Assembly (NCBI RefSeq): GCF_002354895.1
Contig: NZ_CP023439.1
Coordinates: 1,054,001 to 1,118,000 of the forward strand
Direction of reading: 5' to 3'
Source of the DNA: Thauera sp. K11
GTDB taxonomy: Bacteria; Pseudomonadota; Gammaproteobacteria; Burkholderiales; Rhodocyclaceae
Length of the DNA: 64,000 nt
Each line of letters begins with the position of its first letter. Position 1 is the stretch's first letter. Both the position numbers and the translations under genes were made by a program. Below, piece after piece: positions 51,888 to 60,924 of this stretch. The notes below the pieces were generated by a model. That model saw only the letters and a program-made list of their open reading frames with translations, was not told the DNA's origin and did no database searches.

Positions 51888-51999
51888 AGACCGGCGCCGC
51901 GGGAAACCGGGGCGGCGGAAAACAAGTGGTGCCAGGTCTGAAAACGTGCCGGCTCGTTCGGCGCTACCTGGCGGCATCCAAAAACACGGAGTCTTAGCA

Positions 52000-52197
52000 A
52001 TGCCCAAGATGAAGACCAAGAGCGGAGCGAAGAAGCGCTTCAAGGTCCGCTCCAGCGGCGGGATCAAGCGGTCCCAGGCGTTCAAGCGCCACATCCTTAC
52101 CAAGAAGACCACCAAGAGCAAGCGCCAGCTTCGCGGCATGACGGAAGTCCACGCCGCCGACGAGAAGCTGATTCGCGCCATGCTGCCTTACGCTTGA
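52000..52197 (+). CDS. rpmI: 50S ribosomal protein L35
   Basis: A 65-aa basic protein starting [16 protein letters not shown], the family signature, with [16 protein letters not shown] in the centre. An ACGGAG ribosome site precedes it. It is followed 12 bp later by rplT. Confidence 0.97.
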   Translation: MPKMKTKSGAKKRFKVRSSGGIKRSQAFKRHILTKKTTKSKRQLRGMTEVHAADEKLIRAMLPYA

Positions 52198-52209
52198 TAG
52201 GAGACCGCC

Positions 52210-52569
52210 ATGCCTCGCGTTAAACGTGGTGTAACCGCCCGCGCCCGTCACAAGAAAGTCCTCGCCCAGGCCAAGGGTTATCGAGGCCGTCGCAAGAACG
52301 TCTATCGCATCGCCAAGCAGGCGGTGATGAAGGCCGGCCAGTACGCCTACCGCGACCGCCGTCAGCGCAAGCGCCAGTTCCGTACGCTGTGGATCGCGCG
52401 TATCAACGCGGCCGCCCGCGAACTGGGGCTGACCTACAGCACCTTCATGAACGGCCTGAAGAAGGCTGCCATCGAAGTCGACCGCAAGGTCCTGGCCGAC
52501 CTGGCCGTGTTCGACAAGGCCGCGTTTGCGGCGATCGCCGAACAAGCCAAGGCCAAGCTCGCTGCGTGA
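52210..52569 (+). CDS. rplT: 50S ribosomal protein L20
   Basis: A 119-aa L20, needed early in 50S assembly. It begins [20 protein letters not shown] and contains the [18 protein letters not shown] helix. A strong terminator follows, so pheS starts a new or partly read-through unit. Confidence 0.97.
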   Translation: MPRVKRGVTARARHKKVLAQAKGYRGRRKNVYRIAKQAVMKAGQYAYRDRRQRKRQFRTLWIARINAAARELGLTYSTFMNGLKKAAIEVDRKVLADLAVFDKAAFAAIAEQAKAKLAA

Positions 52570-52583
52570 CCTGACGCAGCCCG

Positions 52584-52613
52584 AAAAAAGGAGGCCTGGC
52601 CTCCTTTTTTTTT
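52584..52613 (+). terminator. Rho-independent terminator after rplT
   Basis: AAAAAAGGAGG pairs with CCTCCTTTTTT around a 5-nt loop, with nine T in total. It ends the thrS-rplT unit or attenuates entry into pheST. Confidence 0.88.
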
Positions 52614-52651
52614 AGTGTCCCCGCATCAAAGCAATTCCGGACGGCAGGTAA

Positions 52652-53683
<1,032 letters not shown>

Positions 53684-53744
53684 CATTGCCCGGCCCTGCG
53701 CCCAGGTATCCGCATCAAGGCAAGCCCATCCAGGTATAGGAATC

Positions 53745-56135
53745 ATGCAATTCTCCGAACAGTGGCTGCGGACTTTCGTCGATCCGCAGTGCGACAGCGC
53801 CGAACTCGGTCATCTGCTGACGATGGCCGGCCTCGAGGTGGAAGAAGCCGACCCGGCCGCGCCGGTGTTCTCGGGCGTCGTCGTGGCGCGGATCGTCGAG
53901 GCCGACAAGCACCCGAATGCCGACAAGCTCAAGCTCTGCAAGGTCGATGCGGGCACGGGCGAACTGCTGCAGATCGTCTGCGGCGCGCCGAACGCGGCGG
54001 CGGGCATGAACGTGCCTTGCGCCAAGGTCGGGGCGCGGCTGCCGGGCGACTTCGCGATCAAGGCCGCCAAGCTGCGTGGCGTGGAGTCCTTCGGCATGCT
54101 GTGCTCGGCGCGCGAACTCGGCCTGTCGGAAGATCACGGCGGCCTCTACGTGCTGCCGGACGACGCGCCGGCCGGCACCGACATCCGTGACTACCTCGGG
54201 CTCGACGACACGCTGTTCACGATCAAGCTCACGCCCAACCGCGCCGATTGCCTGAGCCTGACCGGCGTCGCACGCGAGTTGGCGGCGATCACCGGCCGGT
54301 CCCTGGAACTGCCCGAGGTGGTGCCGGTCACGCCGGCGATCGATGCGCGACGCGCCATCGTCCTCGATGCCCCCGATGCCTGCCCGCGCTATTGCGGCCG
54401 CATCCTGCGCGGCGTCGATGCCAGGGCGCCGACGCCCGAATGGATGGTGCGCCGCCTGGTGCGCAGCGGCGTCCGCTCCATCAGCGCGTTGGTCGATGTC
54501 ACCAACTACGTGATGCTGGAACTGGGCCAGCCGCTGCACGCCTTCGACGACACGAAGCTGTCCGGTGCCATCCACGTCCGCTACCCGCGCGCCGGCGAAC
54601 AGGTGCTGCTGCTCAACGAGCAGACGGTGACGCCCGCGGCCGACACCCTGCTGATCGCCGACGAGGCGCGCGCCCTGGCGCTGGCCGGCATCATGGGCGG
54701 GGAAGAGAGCGGCATCACGCTCGATACCACCGAAGTCTTCCTTGAGAGCGCGTTCTTCGCGCCGGCCGTCATCGCCGGCCGTGCGCGCGCCCATGGCTTC
54801 GCGTCCGATGCGTCGCATCGTTTCGAGCGCGGCGTGGATTTCGAACTTGCCCGCACCGCGATCGAGCGTGCGACCCGACTCATCCTCGACATCTGCGGCG
54901 GCGAGGCCGGCCCGGTGGAGGAGGCTGTCGCGCGCGACCATCTGCCGGCGCGGCCTGCGGTGCGGCTGCGCCCGGCGCGCGCCCGCAGGCTGCTCGGCAT
55001 CCACCTCGACGATGCCGGCATCCAGGCGCTGCTCGAGCGCGTGCACCTGGCGGTGGCCCGGCAGGGCGACGATTTCCTCGTCACGCCGCCGTCTTTCCGC
55101 TTCGACATCGAGATCGAGGAAGACCTCATCGAGGAACTCGCCCGCCTGCACGGCTACGACAACATCCCGGCGGTCGCGCCGCAGGGCGGGCTGATGATGC
55201 TCTCCAGTGCCGAGAGCCGCCGCCCGGTATGGGACGTGCGCCACCTGCTGGCGGCCTGCGGCTATCAGGAGGTGGTCAATTTCGCCTTCGTCGAAGAAGC
55301 CTGGGAGCGGGATTTCTGCGCCAACGAGAACCTGATCCGGCTCGCCAATCCCATCGCCAGCCAGCTCAGTGTGATGCGCTCCAGCCTGATTCCCGGCCTC
55401 GCCGCGAACCTGGTGACCAACCGCAAACGGCAGATGGATCGCGTGCGCGTGTTCGAGATCGGCCGCTGCTTCGAGCGCAAGGCCGACGGCCAGCCCGTGG
55501 CCGGTTTCCATCAGGCGCTGATGGTGGCCGGCCTGGCGGCCGGTTCGGCGCTGCCCGAGCAATGGGGCGAGCGCTCGCGCCAGGTCGATTTCTACGACGT
55601 GAAGGGCGACCTCGAAGCGCTGTTCGCGCCGCGCTGCCTGAGCTTCGAGAGTCTGTCGCATCCGGCCCTGCACCCCGGGCGCGCGGCCACGGTGCGGCTC
55701 GACGGCCACAACATCGGCATTGTCGGCGAACTGCATCCGGTGTGGGTCCAGCGCTACGACATGGGCAGCGCGCCCGTCGTGTTCGAGATCGAACTCGAGG
55801 CTGCGCTCGGCGCGGTGCTGCCGGCCTACGCGGAGATTTCCCGCATGCCGGCGGTGACCCGCGACCTCGCCCTCGTGGTCGCGCTCGACGTCACGGTGGA
55901 GCGCGTCCTGGAGGTCCTGCGCGAGGCGGCGCCGGCGGTCGCGCGCGAGATCGCGCTGTTCGACGTCTACCATGGCAAGGGCATCGATCCGGACAAGAAG
56001 AGCCTTGCTTTCAGGGTGTTGATGCAAGATACTCAGCGAACTCTTGAGGATGCCGAGGTCGATGCCGCGGTCTCGGCGCTCGTCCGCCAGGCAGAGGCTG
56101 TGCTCGGTGCGCGCCTGCGTGGATCGGGAGAATGA
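53745..56135 (+). CDS. pheT: Phenylalanyl-tRNA synthetase beta subunit
   Basis: A 796-aa subunit that binds tRNA and edits Tyr-tRNA-Phe. An EMAP/OB-type tRNA-binding domain lies at about 40-150 ([23 protein letters not shown]). B3/B4 editing and B5 domains ([18 protein letters not shown]) are in the middle. A C-terminal ferredoxin-fold anticodon-binding domain ([18 protein letters not shown]) ends the protein. Full length. The ihfA GTG follows the stop by 1 bp. Confidence 0.97.
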   Translation: MQFSEQWLRTFVDPQCDSAELGHLLTMAGLEVEEADPAAPVFSGVVVARIVEADKHPNADKLKLCKVDAGTGELLQIVCGAPNAAAGMNVPCAKVGARLPGDFAIKAAKLRGVESFGMLCSARELGLSEDHGGLYVLPDDAPAGTDIRDYLGLDDTLFTIKLTPNRADCLSLTGVARELAAITGRSLELPEVVPVTPAIDARRAIVLDAPDACPRYCGRILRGVDARAPTPEWMVRRLVRSGVRSISALVDVTNYVMLELGQPLHAFDDTKLSGAIHVRYPRAGEQVLLLNEQTVTPAADTLLIADEARALALAGIMGGEESGITLDTTEVFLESAFFAPAVIAGRARAHGFASDASHRFERGVDFELARTAIERATRLILDICGGEAGPVEEAVARDHLPARPAVRLRPARARRLLGIHLDDAGIQALLERVHLAVARQGDDFLVTPPSFRFDIEIEEDLIEELARLHGYDNIPAVAPQGGLMMLSSAESRRPVWDVRHLLAACGYQEVVNFAFVEEAWERDFCANENLIRLANPIASQLSVMRSSLIPGLAANLVTNRKRQMDRVRVFEIGRCFERKADGQPVAGFHQALMVAGLAAGSALPEQWGERSRQVDFYDVKGDLEALFAPRCLSFESLSHPALHPGRAATVRLDGHNIGIVGELHPVWVQRYDMGSAPVVFEIELEAALGAVLPAYAEISRMPAVTRDLALVVALDVTVERVLEVLREAAPAVAREIALFDVYHGKGIDPDKKSLAFRVLMQDTQRTLEDAEVDAAVSALVRQAEAVLGARLRGSGE

Positions 56136-56136
56136 C

Positions 56137-56442
56137 GTGACCCTGACGAAGGCAGAACTGGCCGACCTGTTGTTCGAGCAAGTCGGATTGAACAAGCGTG
56201 AAGCGAAGGACATGGTGGAGGGTTTCTTCGAGGAGATCCGGACCGCCCTGGAGCGCGGCGACAGCGTCAAGCTTTCCGGCTTCGGCAACTTCCAACTGCG
56301 CGACAAGCCGCAGCGCCCCGGACGCAACCCGAAGACGGGCGAGGAGATTCCGATCACCGCCCGGCGCGTGGTCACCTTCCATGCCAGCCAGAAGCTGAAG
56401 GTCGCAGTGGAGCAACTCAGCGATGCAAGCAAGCAGCCCTGA
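56137..56442 (+). CDS. ihfA: Integration host factor subunit alpha
   Basis: A 101-aa DNABII protein, partner of IhfB. It begins at GTG 56137 behind GGGAG (6 bp), giving (M)[25 protein letters not shown]. The arm [19 protein letters not shown] carries the intercalating Pro. Placement directly after pheT is conserved in proteobacteria. Confidence 0.97.
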   Translation: MTLTKAELADLLFEQVGLNKREAKDMVEGFFEEIRTALERGDSVKLSGFGNFQLRDKPQRPGRNPKTGEEIPITARRVVTFHASQKLKVAVEQLSDASKQP

Positions 56443-56803
56443 CGCCGGTCCGGTCCCGTTGCCGCCGATCCCTGCCAAGCGCTACTTCACCATCGGCGAA
56501 GTGGCCGAACTGTGCGGCGTCAAGCCGCACGTGCTGCGCTACTGGGAGCAGGAGTTCACCCAGTTGAAGCCGGTGAAGCGGCGCGGCAACCGGCGCTACT
56601 ACCAGCACCATGAAGTCCTGCTCATCCGCCGCATCCGGCAATTGCTGTACGAGGAAGGTTTCACGATCTCCGGTGCGCGAAACCGCCTGGGCGAAGCGGC
56701 CATCCAGCACCAGGAAGACGTTGCCGAGGCCGATCGCTACAAGGCGCTGCTGGCCGAGATGCGCGCCGATATCCAGGAAGCGCTGGCAGGGTTGAGGGAC
56801 TGA
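56423..56803 (+). CDS. MerR-family transcriptional regulator
   Basis: A 126-aa protein with an N-terminal MerR helix-turn-helix ([25 protein letters not shown], about residues 21-45), a wing ([19 protein letters not shown]) and a short C-terminal coiled coil. No metal-binding cysteines are present, so it is not a metal sensor. It overlaps ihfA by 20 bp, a conserved arrangement in beta- and gammaproteobacteria whose target is unknown. Confidence 0.92.
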   Translation: MQASSPDAGPVPLPPIPAKRYFTIGEVAELCGVKPHVLRYWEQEFTQLKPVKRRGNRRYYQHHEVLLIRRIRQLLYEEGFTISGARNRLGEAAIQHQEDVAEADRYKALLAEMRADIQEALAGLRD

Positions 56804-56842
56804 CTGAAGCTCGTCGAAATCACTGGATAATAGAAAATTGGC

Positions 56843-56851
56843 TGCTATAAT
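56843..56851 (+). promoter_or_regulatory. Extended -10 promoter of tRNA-Pro
   Basis: TGCTATAAT has the TG extension and a perfect -10. The -35 region (CTGGAT, about 17 bp upstream) is weak, as tolerated by extended -10 promoters. The tRNA begins 13 bp downstream. Confidence 0.75.
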
Positions 56852-56862
56852 GGCGGCTTGTG

Positions 56863-56940
<78 letters not shown>

Positions 56941-56957
56941 ATCGAATCAAGCACTTG

Positions 56958-56982
56958 GGCCAGTCGAAAGACTGGCCTTTTT
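56958..56982 (+). terminator. Rho-independent terminator after tRNA-Pro
   Basis: GGCCAGTC-GAAA-GACTGGCC is a perfect 8-bp stem with a GNRA loop followed by TTTTT. Confidence 0.9.
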
Positions 56983-57066
56983 GCTTTGTAAGCCTTTGGT
57001 GGGACGAGTGCGGGTGTCCCGTGAGTTGGGCGGTGAAGGTTCGGAGGGTTGCCTTGCAACAGGCTT

Positions 57067-57083
57067 GTCCCTATAGTAGGGAC
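57067..57083. promoter_or_regulatory. Palindrome upstream of a mini-ORF
   Basis: GTCCCTA-TAG-TAGGGAC is a perfect 7-bp inverted repeat with a 3-nt centre, 9 bp before a strong ribosome site. It could be an operator or a short hairpin; no U run follows. Confidence 0.45.
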
Positions 57084-57104
57084 GTGTAACTAAGGAGACG
57101 AGCG

Positions 57105-57134
57105 ATGTTCAATGAAGGAACGGGTGCTTGCTGA
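57105..57134 (+). CDS. Possible nine-residue leader peptide
   Basis: AAGGAG at 57092-57097 stands 7 bp before ATG 57105, opening a frame MFNEGTGAC ended by TGA. The ribosome site is much better than that of the following membrane-protein gene (57175). It may be a regulatory leader, or the 5' remnant of a gene cut short by the accessory DNA. No runs of one amino acid are present, so classic attenuation is not evident. Confidence 0.35.
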   Translation: MFNEGTGAC

Positions 57135-57174
57135 AGCCGTCCGTCTGCCGCAGAGGCGGTAGGCGGGAACTGTA

Positions 57175-57774
57175 GTGCGACTTTCTCATATCTTGATTGC
57201 CGCAATGGGAGTAGTACTCATTGCGGCTTTTGGTGTTCCTGTCGGGTTTTGGCTTGTCTCATTGGACCCGACGCTCGTTTCTACCGGGCTGGATGCCAAA
57301 GAGTGGATTGCGCTGTATGCCGTCCTCGCCGCCATTCTGGGCTGGTTGCTGGCGGCCGCCGTTCAGATTCGCAACTCGCTGAAACAGCATACGGTCAATA
57401 CCATGCTGCAGTCCCGACTCTCCACCGCTTTTCAGGACAAGGCCACCAAGCTCAATGCGGCCTACCCGACCTTGACGGGCATCACTCCCGTCAAGCACAA
57501 CGATTGGCAAGCTACCGATGCGACAATTCGTGACGGGGTCGAGGCGGCGCGGTACATGCTCAATTATTACGAATTTATCGCTGTCGGCATTCGCAGTGGG
57601 GACTTTGACGAAAAACTCATGCGACATTCCTGGCGGAAGATCGTCCTCAACCTGCACGAGCTGGCGGGGGAACTCATCAAGCATCTGCGAGGTACCCGGC
57701 CGGATGGGGCTGTGGACCACCCCAGGGTCTACGAGCACTTTCTTTGGCTGGTCGAGCGGTGGCGGAACGTTTGA
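57175..57774 (+). CDS. DUF4760-like membrane protein
   Basis: A 199-aa protein with two membrane segments (about residues 3-28 and 43-65). A cytoplasmic domain includes AARYMLNYYEFIAVGIRSGD and RHSWRKIVLNLHELAGEL, which resemble the DUF4760 family of uncharacterised membrane proteins often found in variable regions. The GTG at 57175 has only weak GGGA upstream; an ATG at 57208 is the alternative. Base composition is clearly less GC-rich than the rest of the window, consistent with transfer. It precedes the protease-nuclease gene by 214 bp on the same strand. Confidence 0.65.
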   Translation: MRLSHILIAAMGVVLIAAFGVPVGFWLVSLDPTLVSTGLDAKEWIALYAVLAAILGWLLAAAVQIRNSLKQHTVNTMLQSRLSTAFQDKATKLNAAYPTLTGITPVKHNDWQATDATIRDGVEAARYMLNYYEFIAVGIRSGDFDEKLMRHSWRKIVLNLHELAGELIKHLRGTRPDGAVDHPRVYEHFLWLVERWRNV

Positions 57775-57988
57775 CGCCCTCCTTGTCCTGAGTTCGAGCG
57801 GCTACACGTCGGCCCCCTGGCAAGGCTTTCGCACCGACTTTGCATGGCCTCGCCCGGAAAATGGCTCACCTTCATGGGCCCGCGGCAGCACTGTTCACGG
57901 CGTCAACGCCATGATTTGGTGGGAAAGCGCAGCGTGCGGGAACTCGGCTGCGATACGCCACCGAGGCCGAACAGGAGAAGGCAAGGAT

Positions 57989-60400
57989 ATGGATCCCAAG
58001 ACTGAATCCAATCTCCGGGGGCTGGTCCGGCAGCGAATTGCCAAACAGGGTGAGGAGATCGCCCATTCGCTGCGGCAGATTGCGGCGGGCAACCCGCTGG
58101 GGGCGGAAACGCATGAGCCGCGGTTGGTCGCCCGCATCGCGGCGAAGGCCAGCATGCCGCTGCGCGAAGCAGAGGCAGTGGCAACCCTGGTTGCTCAAAC
58201 AGCAAGACGCATCGACGGAGTTGTGCTCCAGGAGCCCGCATCGGAGGCAATGCAGGGACAGGTTGATGCGGTGCCTGGCCGAGTCGCGCTTCGGAGATCC
58301 GCAGCAGAGGCGCTGCAGGGGCCCAGTATCGATTTCGTGGGCGTGGAGTTCCTCACGCGCGGGCGTCTTGCGGCGAACGCAGTGGGCCGCGTCATTTTCC
58401 GCTCGGGTCGGGCTCAGGGCAGCGGTTTCCTGGTCGGACCGGGACTCTTCCTGACCAACAACCACGTGATCCCGAGTGCGGACGCCGCGCGGCAGATGGC
58501 TGTGGAGTTCGACTACGAGAACGACGATTCCGGGTACCAGCGCCGCGTGACGGTCTTTGCATTCGACCCGGATGCCTGCTACGTGAACGACCCGACGGAT
58601 GGATTGGACTTTGCGCTGCTCGCCGTCGGTCCCCGCTTGTCCGGCGACAAGCCGATCGATGTCTTCGGGTTCATGCCGCTGTCCGACGCAGCCGACAAGC
58701 ACATGCTTGGCGAGATCGCCAACATCATCCAGCATCCGCAGGGGCGGCTCAAGCAACTGGTCGTTCGCGAGAACAACCTCGTGGCCCGCGACGACACCCT
58801 GCAAGTGCTGCACTACCTGGGCGACACGGAAAAGGGATCTTCGGGATCCCCGGTCTGCAACAATGACTGGGAGCCTATTGCCCTGCACCATTGGGGCGAG
58901 CCGGCGTTCGAGGTCGCCAGTATCCTGGGACAACCTCTGCGGACCGACGTCAACGAGGGGATCCGCATCAGCGCCATCGTCACGGCGCTGCGCGGCCGTA
59001 TCGGATCGATGGGCCGCCGCAGTGACGATGCGGTGCGTTCGGTGCTTGGCATCTGGGATCGTTCGGCCCGAAGCGGACCCGTCGGGCCTCATGGTGAGGC
59101 AGCGGCGGGAGAACCCAACTCCGAAGTCCATGCCACGGGCTCGCGGCCGGCGATGTCGCAAAGAGTCTCGAGTGATGGCATCGTGACTTGGACGCTGCCA
59201 CTGGAGATCAGCGTACGCATGCCCTGGGCGGGCGCACCAGCGCTTGCGGAGGGAACGTCCCAGGCCGCACCGCCGGTTCCATCGGCCGCGCCATCACCCC
59301 CGGCGTTCGTGCGGCAGACGGCAGAGTCTGCCGAAGATTTCTCCGATCGGGACGGTTACGAGCCCGGGTTCATTCCCGGTTTCATCGTCCCGTTGCCGGA
59401 GGTCTCCAATCTTCGCTACCGCCTGGCCCGGAACCGGTTTGCGGTCCACGGTGAAGATCCCCACGAATTGCAATACCACCACTTCTCCATCGTGATGAAT
59501 GCCGAGCGGCGGCTGGCGGCATTTACTGCCTGCAACATCAATGGACGGCGGGTGGTTGCAGTCAACCGGCAAACAAAGCAGACCAACACCGCTCCAACCC
59601 TGGAGGATCTTGGCGTCGAAGCGCTCGAAGGCGCTGAAGCGTCCGACGATTTCAGCCCCGATCCACGCATCCTGGACAGCGAACAGATGGTCCGGCCGTT
59701 CTACGAGAACCAGAAAGTGCCTGGATACGAGAAGCCCGTGTTTCCCGGCCGCGACGCATCGGAGGAAGAGCGCAGGGCCTATCATCGTGCGATGGCCGAG
59801 CGCACGGCCCGCATGTTCCAGAAGGGGCACATCGTGTTGCGGGGAGATCCGGCATGGGGCACATCCGATGACGCACTGCTGGCCGAAGAGGATACGTTCT
59901 TCTACACGAATGCGGCGCCGCAACTCGGCTTTTTCAATCAGGGCAGTCCGGACGACCGGCCTAGTGCGAAGGGTAAGTTCCGGTGGCGGGCCGTGGAGTC
60001 CTACATCCTGCGCAATGCGGTCACCATGCGCAAGCGCGTATCTGTCTTTGCCGGACCGGTGTTTGCCGATAGCGATCCGGAGTACCGCTTCGGTGTGAAA
60101 GTGCCGATGAAATTCTGGAAGATCGCGGTGTGGCATGGCTCGGAAGGACTGCAATCCGTGGCGCTGCTTGCCGATCAATCCGAAGTCCTCAAGCAGCTCA
60201 CGAAAGGGGTTCCGGAAGCCGCCGAAGCCTACGATGACGAGGAGGAACTCGCGCGCGTCAGCGAGTTCCTGACGACCGTGGAAGAAATCGAAGTGCTCAC
60301 TGGTCTTCGCTTCAGCGATGACGTGCGAGCGGGCGACATGCATCGCGGAGGGGAGCGAGAATCCGCCTGGGACTTCGACTTTCAACGTCTGCACCGCTGA
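57989..60400 (+). CDS. Trypsin-like protease / DNA-RNA non-specific endonuclease fusion
   Basis: An 803-aa soluble protein with no signal peptide. Residues about 1-95 are a helical N-terminal region. About 100-340 is a V8/trypsin-like protease with complete triad: His159 (TNNHVIP), Asp207 (GLDFALLAV), Ser285 (KGSSGSPVCN). About 345-435 is a Pro/Ala/Ser-rich linker. About 440-725 is a NucA/NUC1-type nuclease with catalytic His614 in QKGHIVLRGD (the DRGH motif varied), Asn641 in YTNAAPQ and Asn650 in FNQG. An acidic tail follows. The ATG at 57989 is behind AGGAGAAGG. Both enzymes look intact, so a protease-regulated nuclease, perhaps an antiviral or abortive-infection effector, is a reasonable but unproven reading. 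Confidence 0.85.
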   Translation: MDPKTESNLRGLVRQRIAKQGEEIAHSLRQIAAGNPLGAETHEPRLVARIAAKASMPLREAEAVATLVAQTARRIDGVVLQEPASEAMQGQVDAVPGRVALRRSAAEALQGPSIDFVGVEFLTRGRLAANAVGRVIFRSGRAQGSGFLVGPGLFLTNNHVIPSADAARQMAVEFDYENDDSGYQRRVTVFAFDPDACYVNDPTDGLDFALLAVGPRLSGDKPIDVFGFMPLSDAADKHMLGEIANIIQHPQGRLKQLVVRENNLVARDDTLQVLHYLGDTEKGSSGSPVCNNDWEPIALHHWGEPAFEVASILGQPLRTDVNEGIRISAIVTALRGRIGSMGRRSDDAVRSVLGIWDRSARSGPVGPHGEAAAGEPNSEVHATGSRPAMSQRVSSDGIVTWTLPLEISVRMPWAGAPALAEGTSQAAPPVPSAAPSPPAFVRQTAESAEDFSDRDGYEPGFIPGFIVPLPEVSNLRYRLARNRFAVHGEDPHELQYHHFSIVMNAERRLAAFTACNINGRRVVAVNRQTKQTNTAPTLEDLGVEALEGAEASDDFSPDPRILDSEQMVRPFYENQKVPGYEKPVFPGRDASEEERRAYHRAMAERTARMFQKGHIVLRGDPAWGTSDDALLAEEDTFFYTNAAPQLGFFNQGSPDDRPSAKGKFRWRAVESYILRNAVTMRKRVSVFAGPVFADSDPEYRFGVKVPMKFWKIAVWHGSEGLQSVALLADQSEVLKQLTKGVPEAAEAYDDEEELARVSEFLTTVEEIEVLTGLRFSDDVRAGDMHRGGERESAWDFDFQRLHR

Positions 60401-60415
60401 CGGAGAAAAGTCTCC
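60401..60415 (+). terminator. Weak hairpin after the protease-nuclease gene
   Basis: GGAGA-AAAG-TCTCC directly follows the stop, with TTCGCCTT behind it. The stem is short and the T content low. Confidence 0.3.
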
Positions 60416-60529
60416 TTCGCCTTGGGCCTGTGTAGCCGTTTGCCTTGGCATGCCGCCCACTGGCCTCGAATAGCCGAGGACAACGGCGGCGTCTGCGATC
60501 CCGACCCGCCCTGAATACCAGACGCGCCA

Positions 60530-60748
60530 GTGCAATCTGACCGGGCGCTTCCTGTTCTTCATTCCGGGCATCCGGACACTCTCGAAGCCGAGCGCGCGCT
60601 GCTGCCGGCCATCAGCTACGAACTGCGCAGCCCCCTGACCCGGGCGCGCCTCAATGCCGAACTGTTGCCCGAGTCGGCCGAAGTACAGCCGCAGCGCGGC
60701 GTCTTGCTGCGCGACCTGCAGGAGAGCGAGCGCCTGTTTTTTTGTTAA
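60530..60748 (+). pseudogene. Remnant of a sensor histidine kinase (HisKA fragment)
   Basis: A 72-codon frame whose centre, AISYELRSPLTRARLNAELL, is the H box and first helix of a HisKA domain, but the phospho-acceptor His is Tyr. The frame stops in an AT-rich stretch (RLFFC then stop) with no ATPase domain and no sensor domain upstream. It is best read as a truncated relic, possibly left by the event that brought the neighbouring accessory genes. Confidence 0.6.
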
Positions 60749-60924
60749 CACAAATGCAATGTGCTGTCTATGACGTCCGGCACATATGTCATAATTTTTT
60801 ACATTCACGCAAATTTAACATTCTAACGAACTGATTTTTCGCTGTTTCTTCGCCGGGTCTGAAATTTGTTGTTACGCCCTTCATTGCACCGGTGGGTGGC
60901 CGACCAGCTTGACGAGGTGAAGAG
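60749..60924. other. AT-rich intergenic region before the Calx-beta gene
   Basis: About 120 bp (60740-60860) are unusually AT-rich for this genome, with several TAAT and TTTAAC words (for example CATAAT at 60789-60794). This is the likely promoter or silencer-binding (H-NS/MvaT-like) region for the downstream surface-protein gene. No definite -35/-10 pair can be chosen. Confidence 0.5.
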
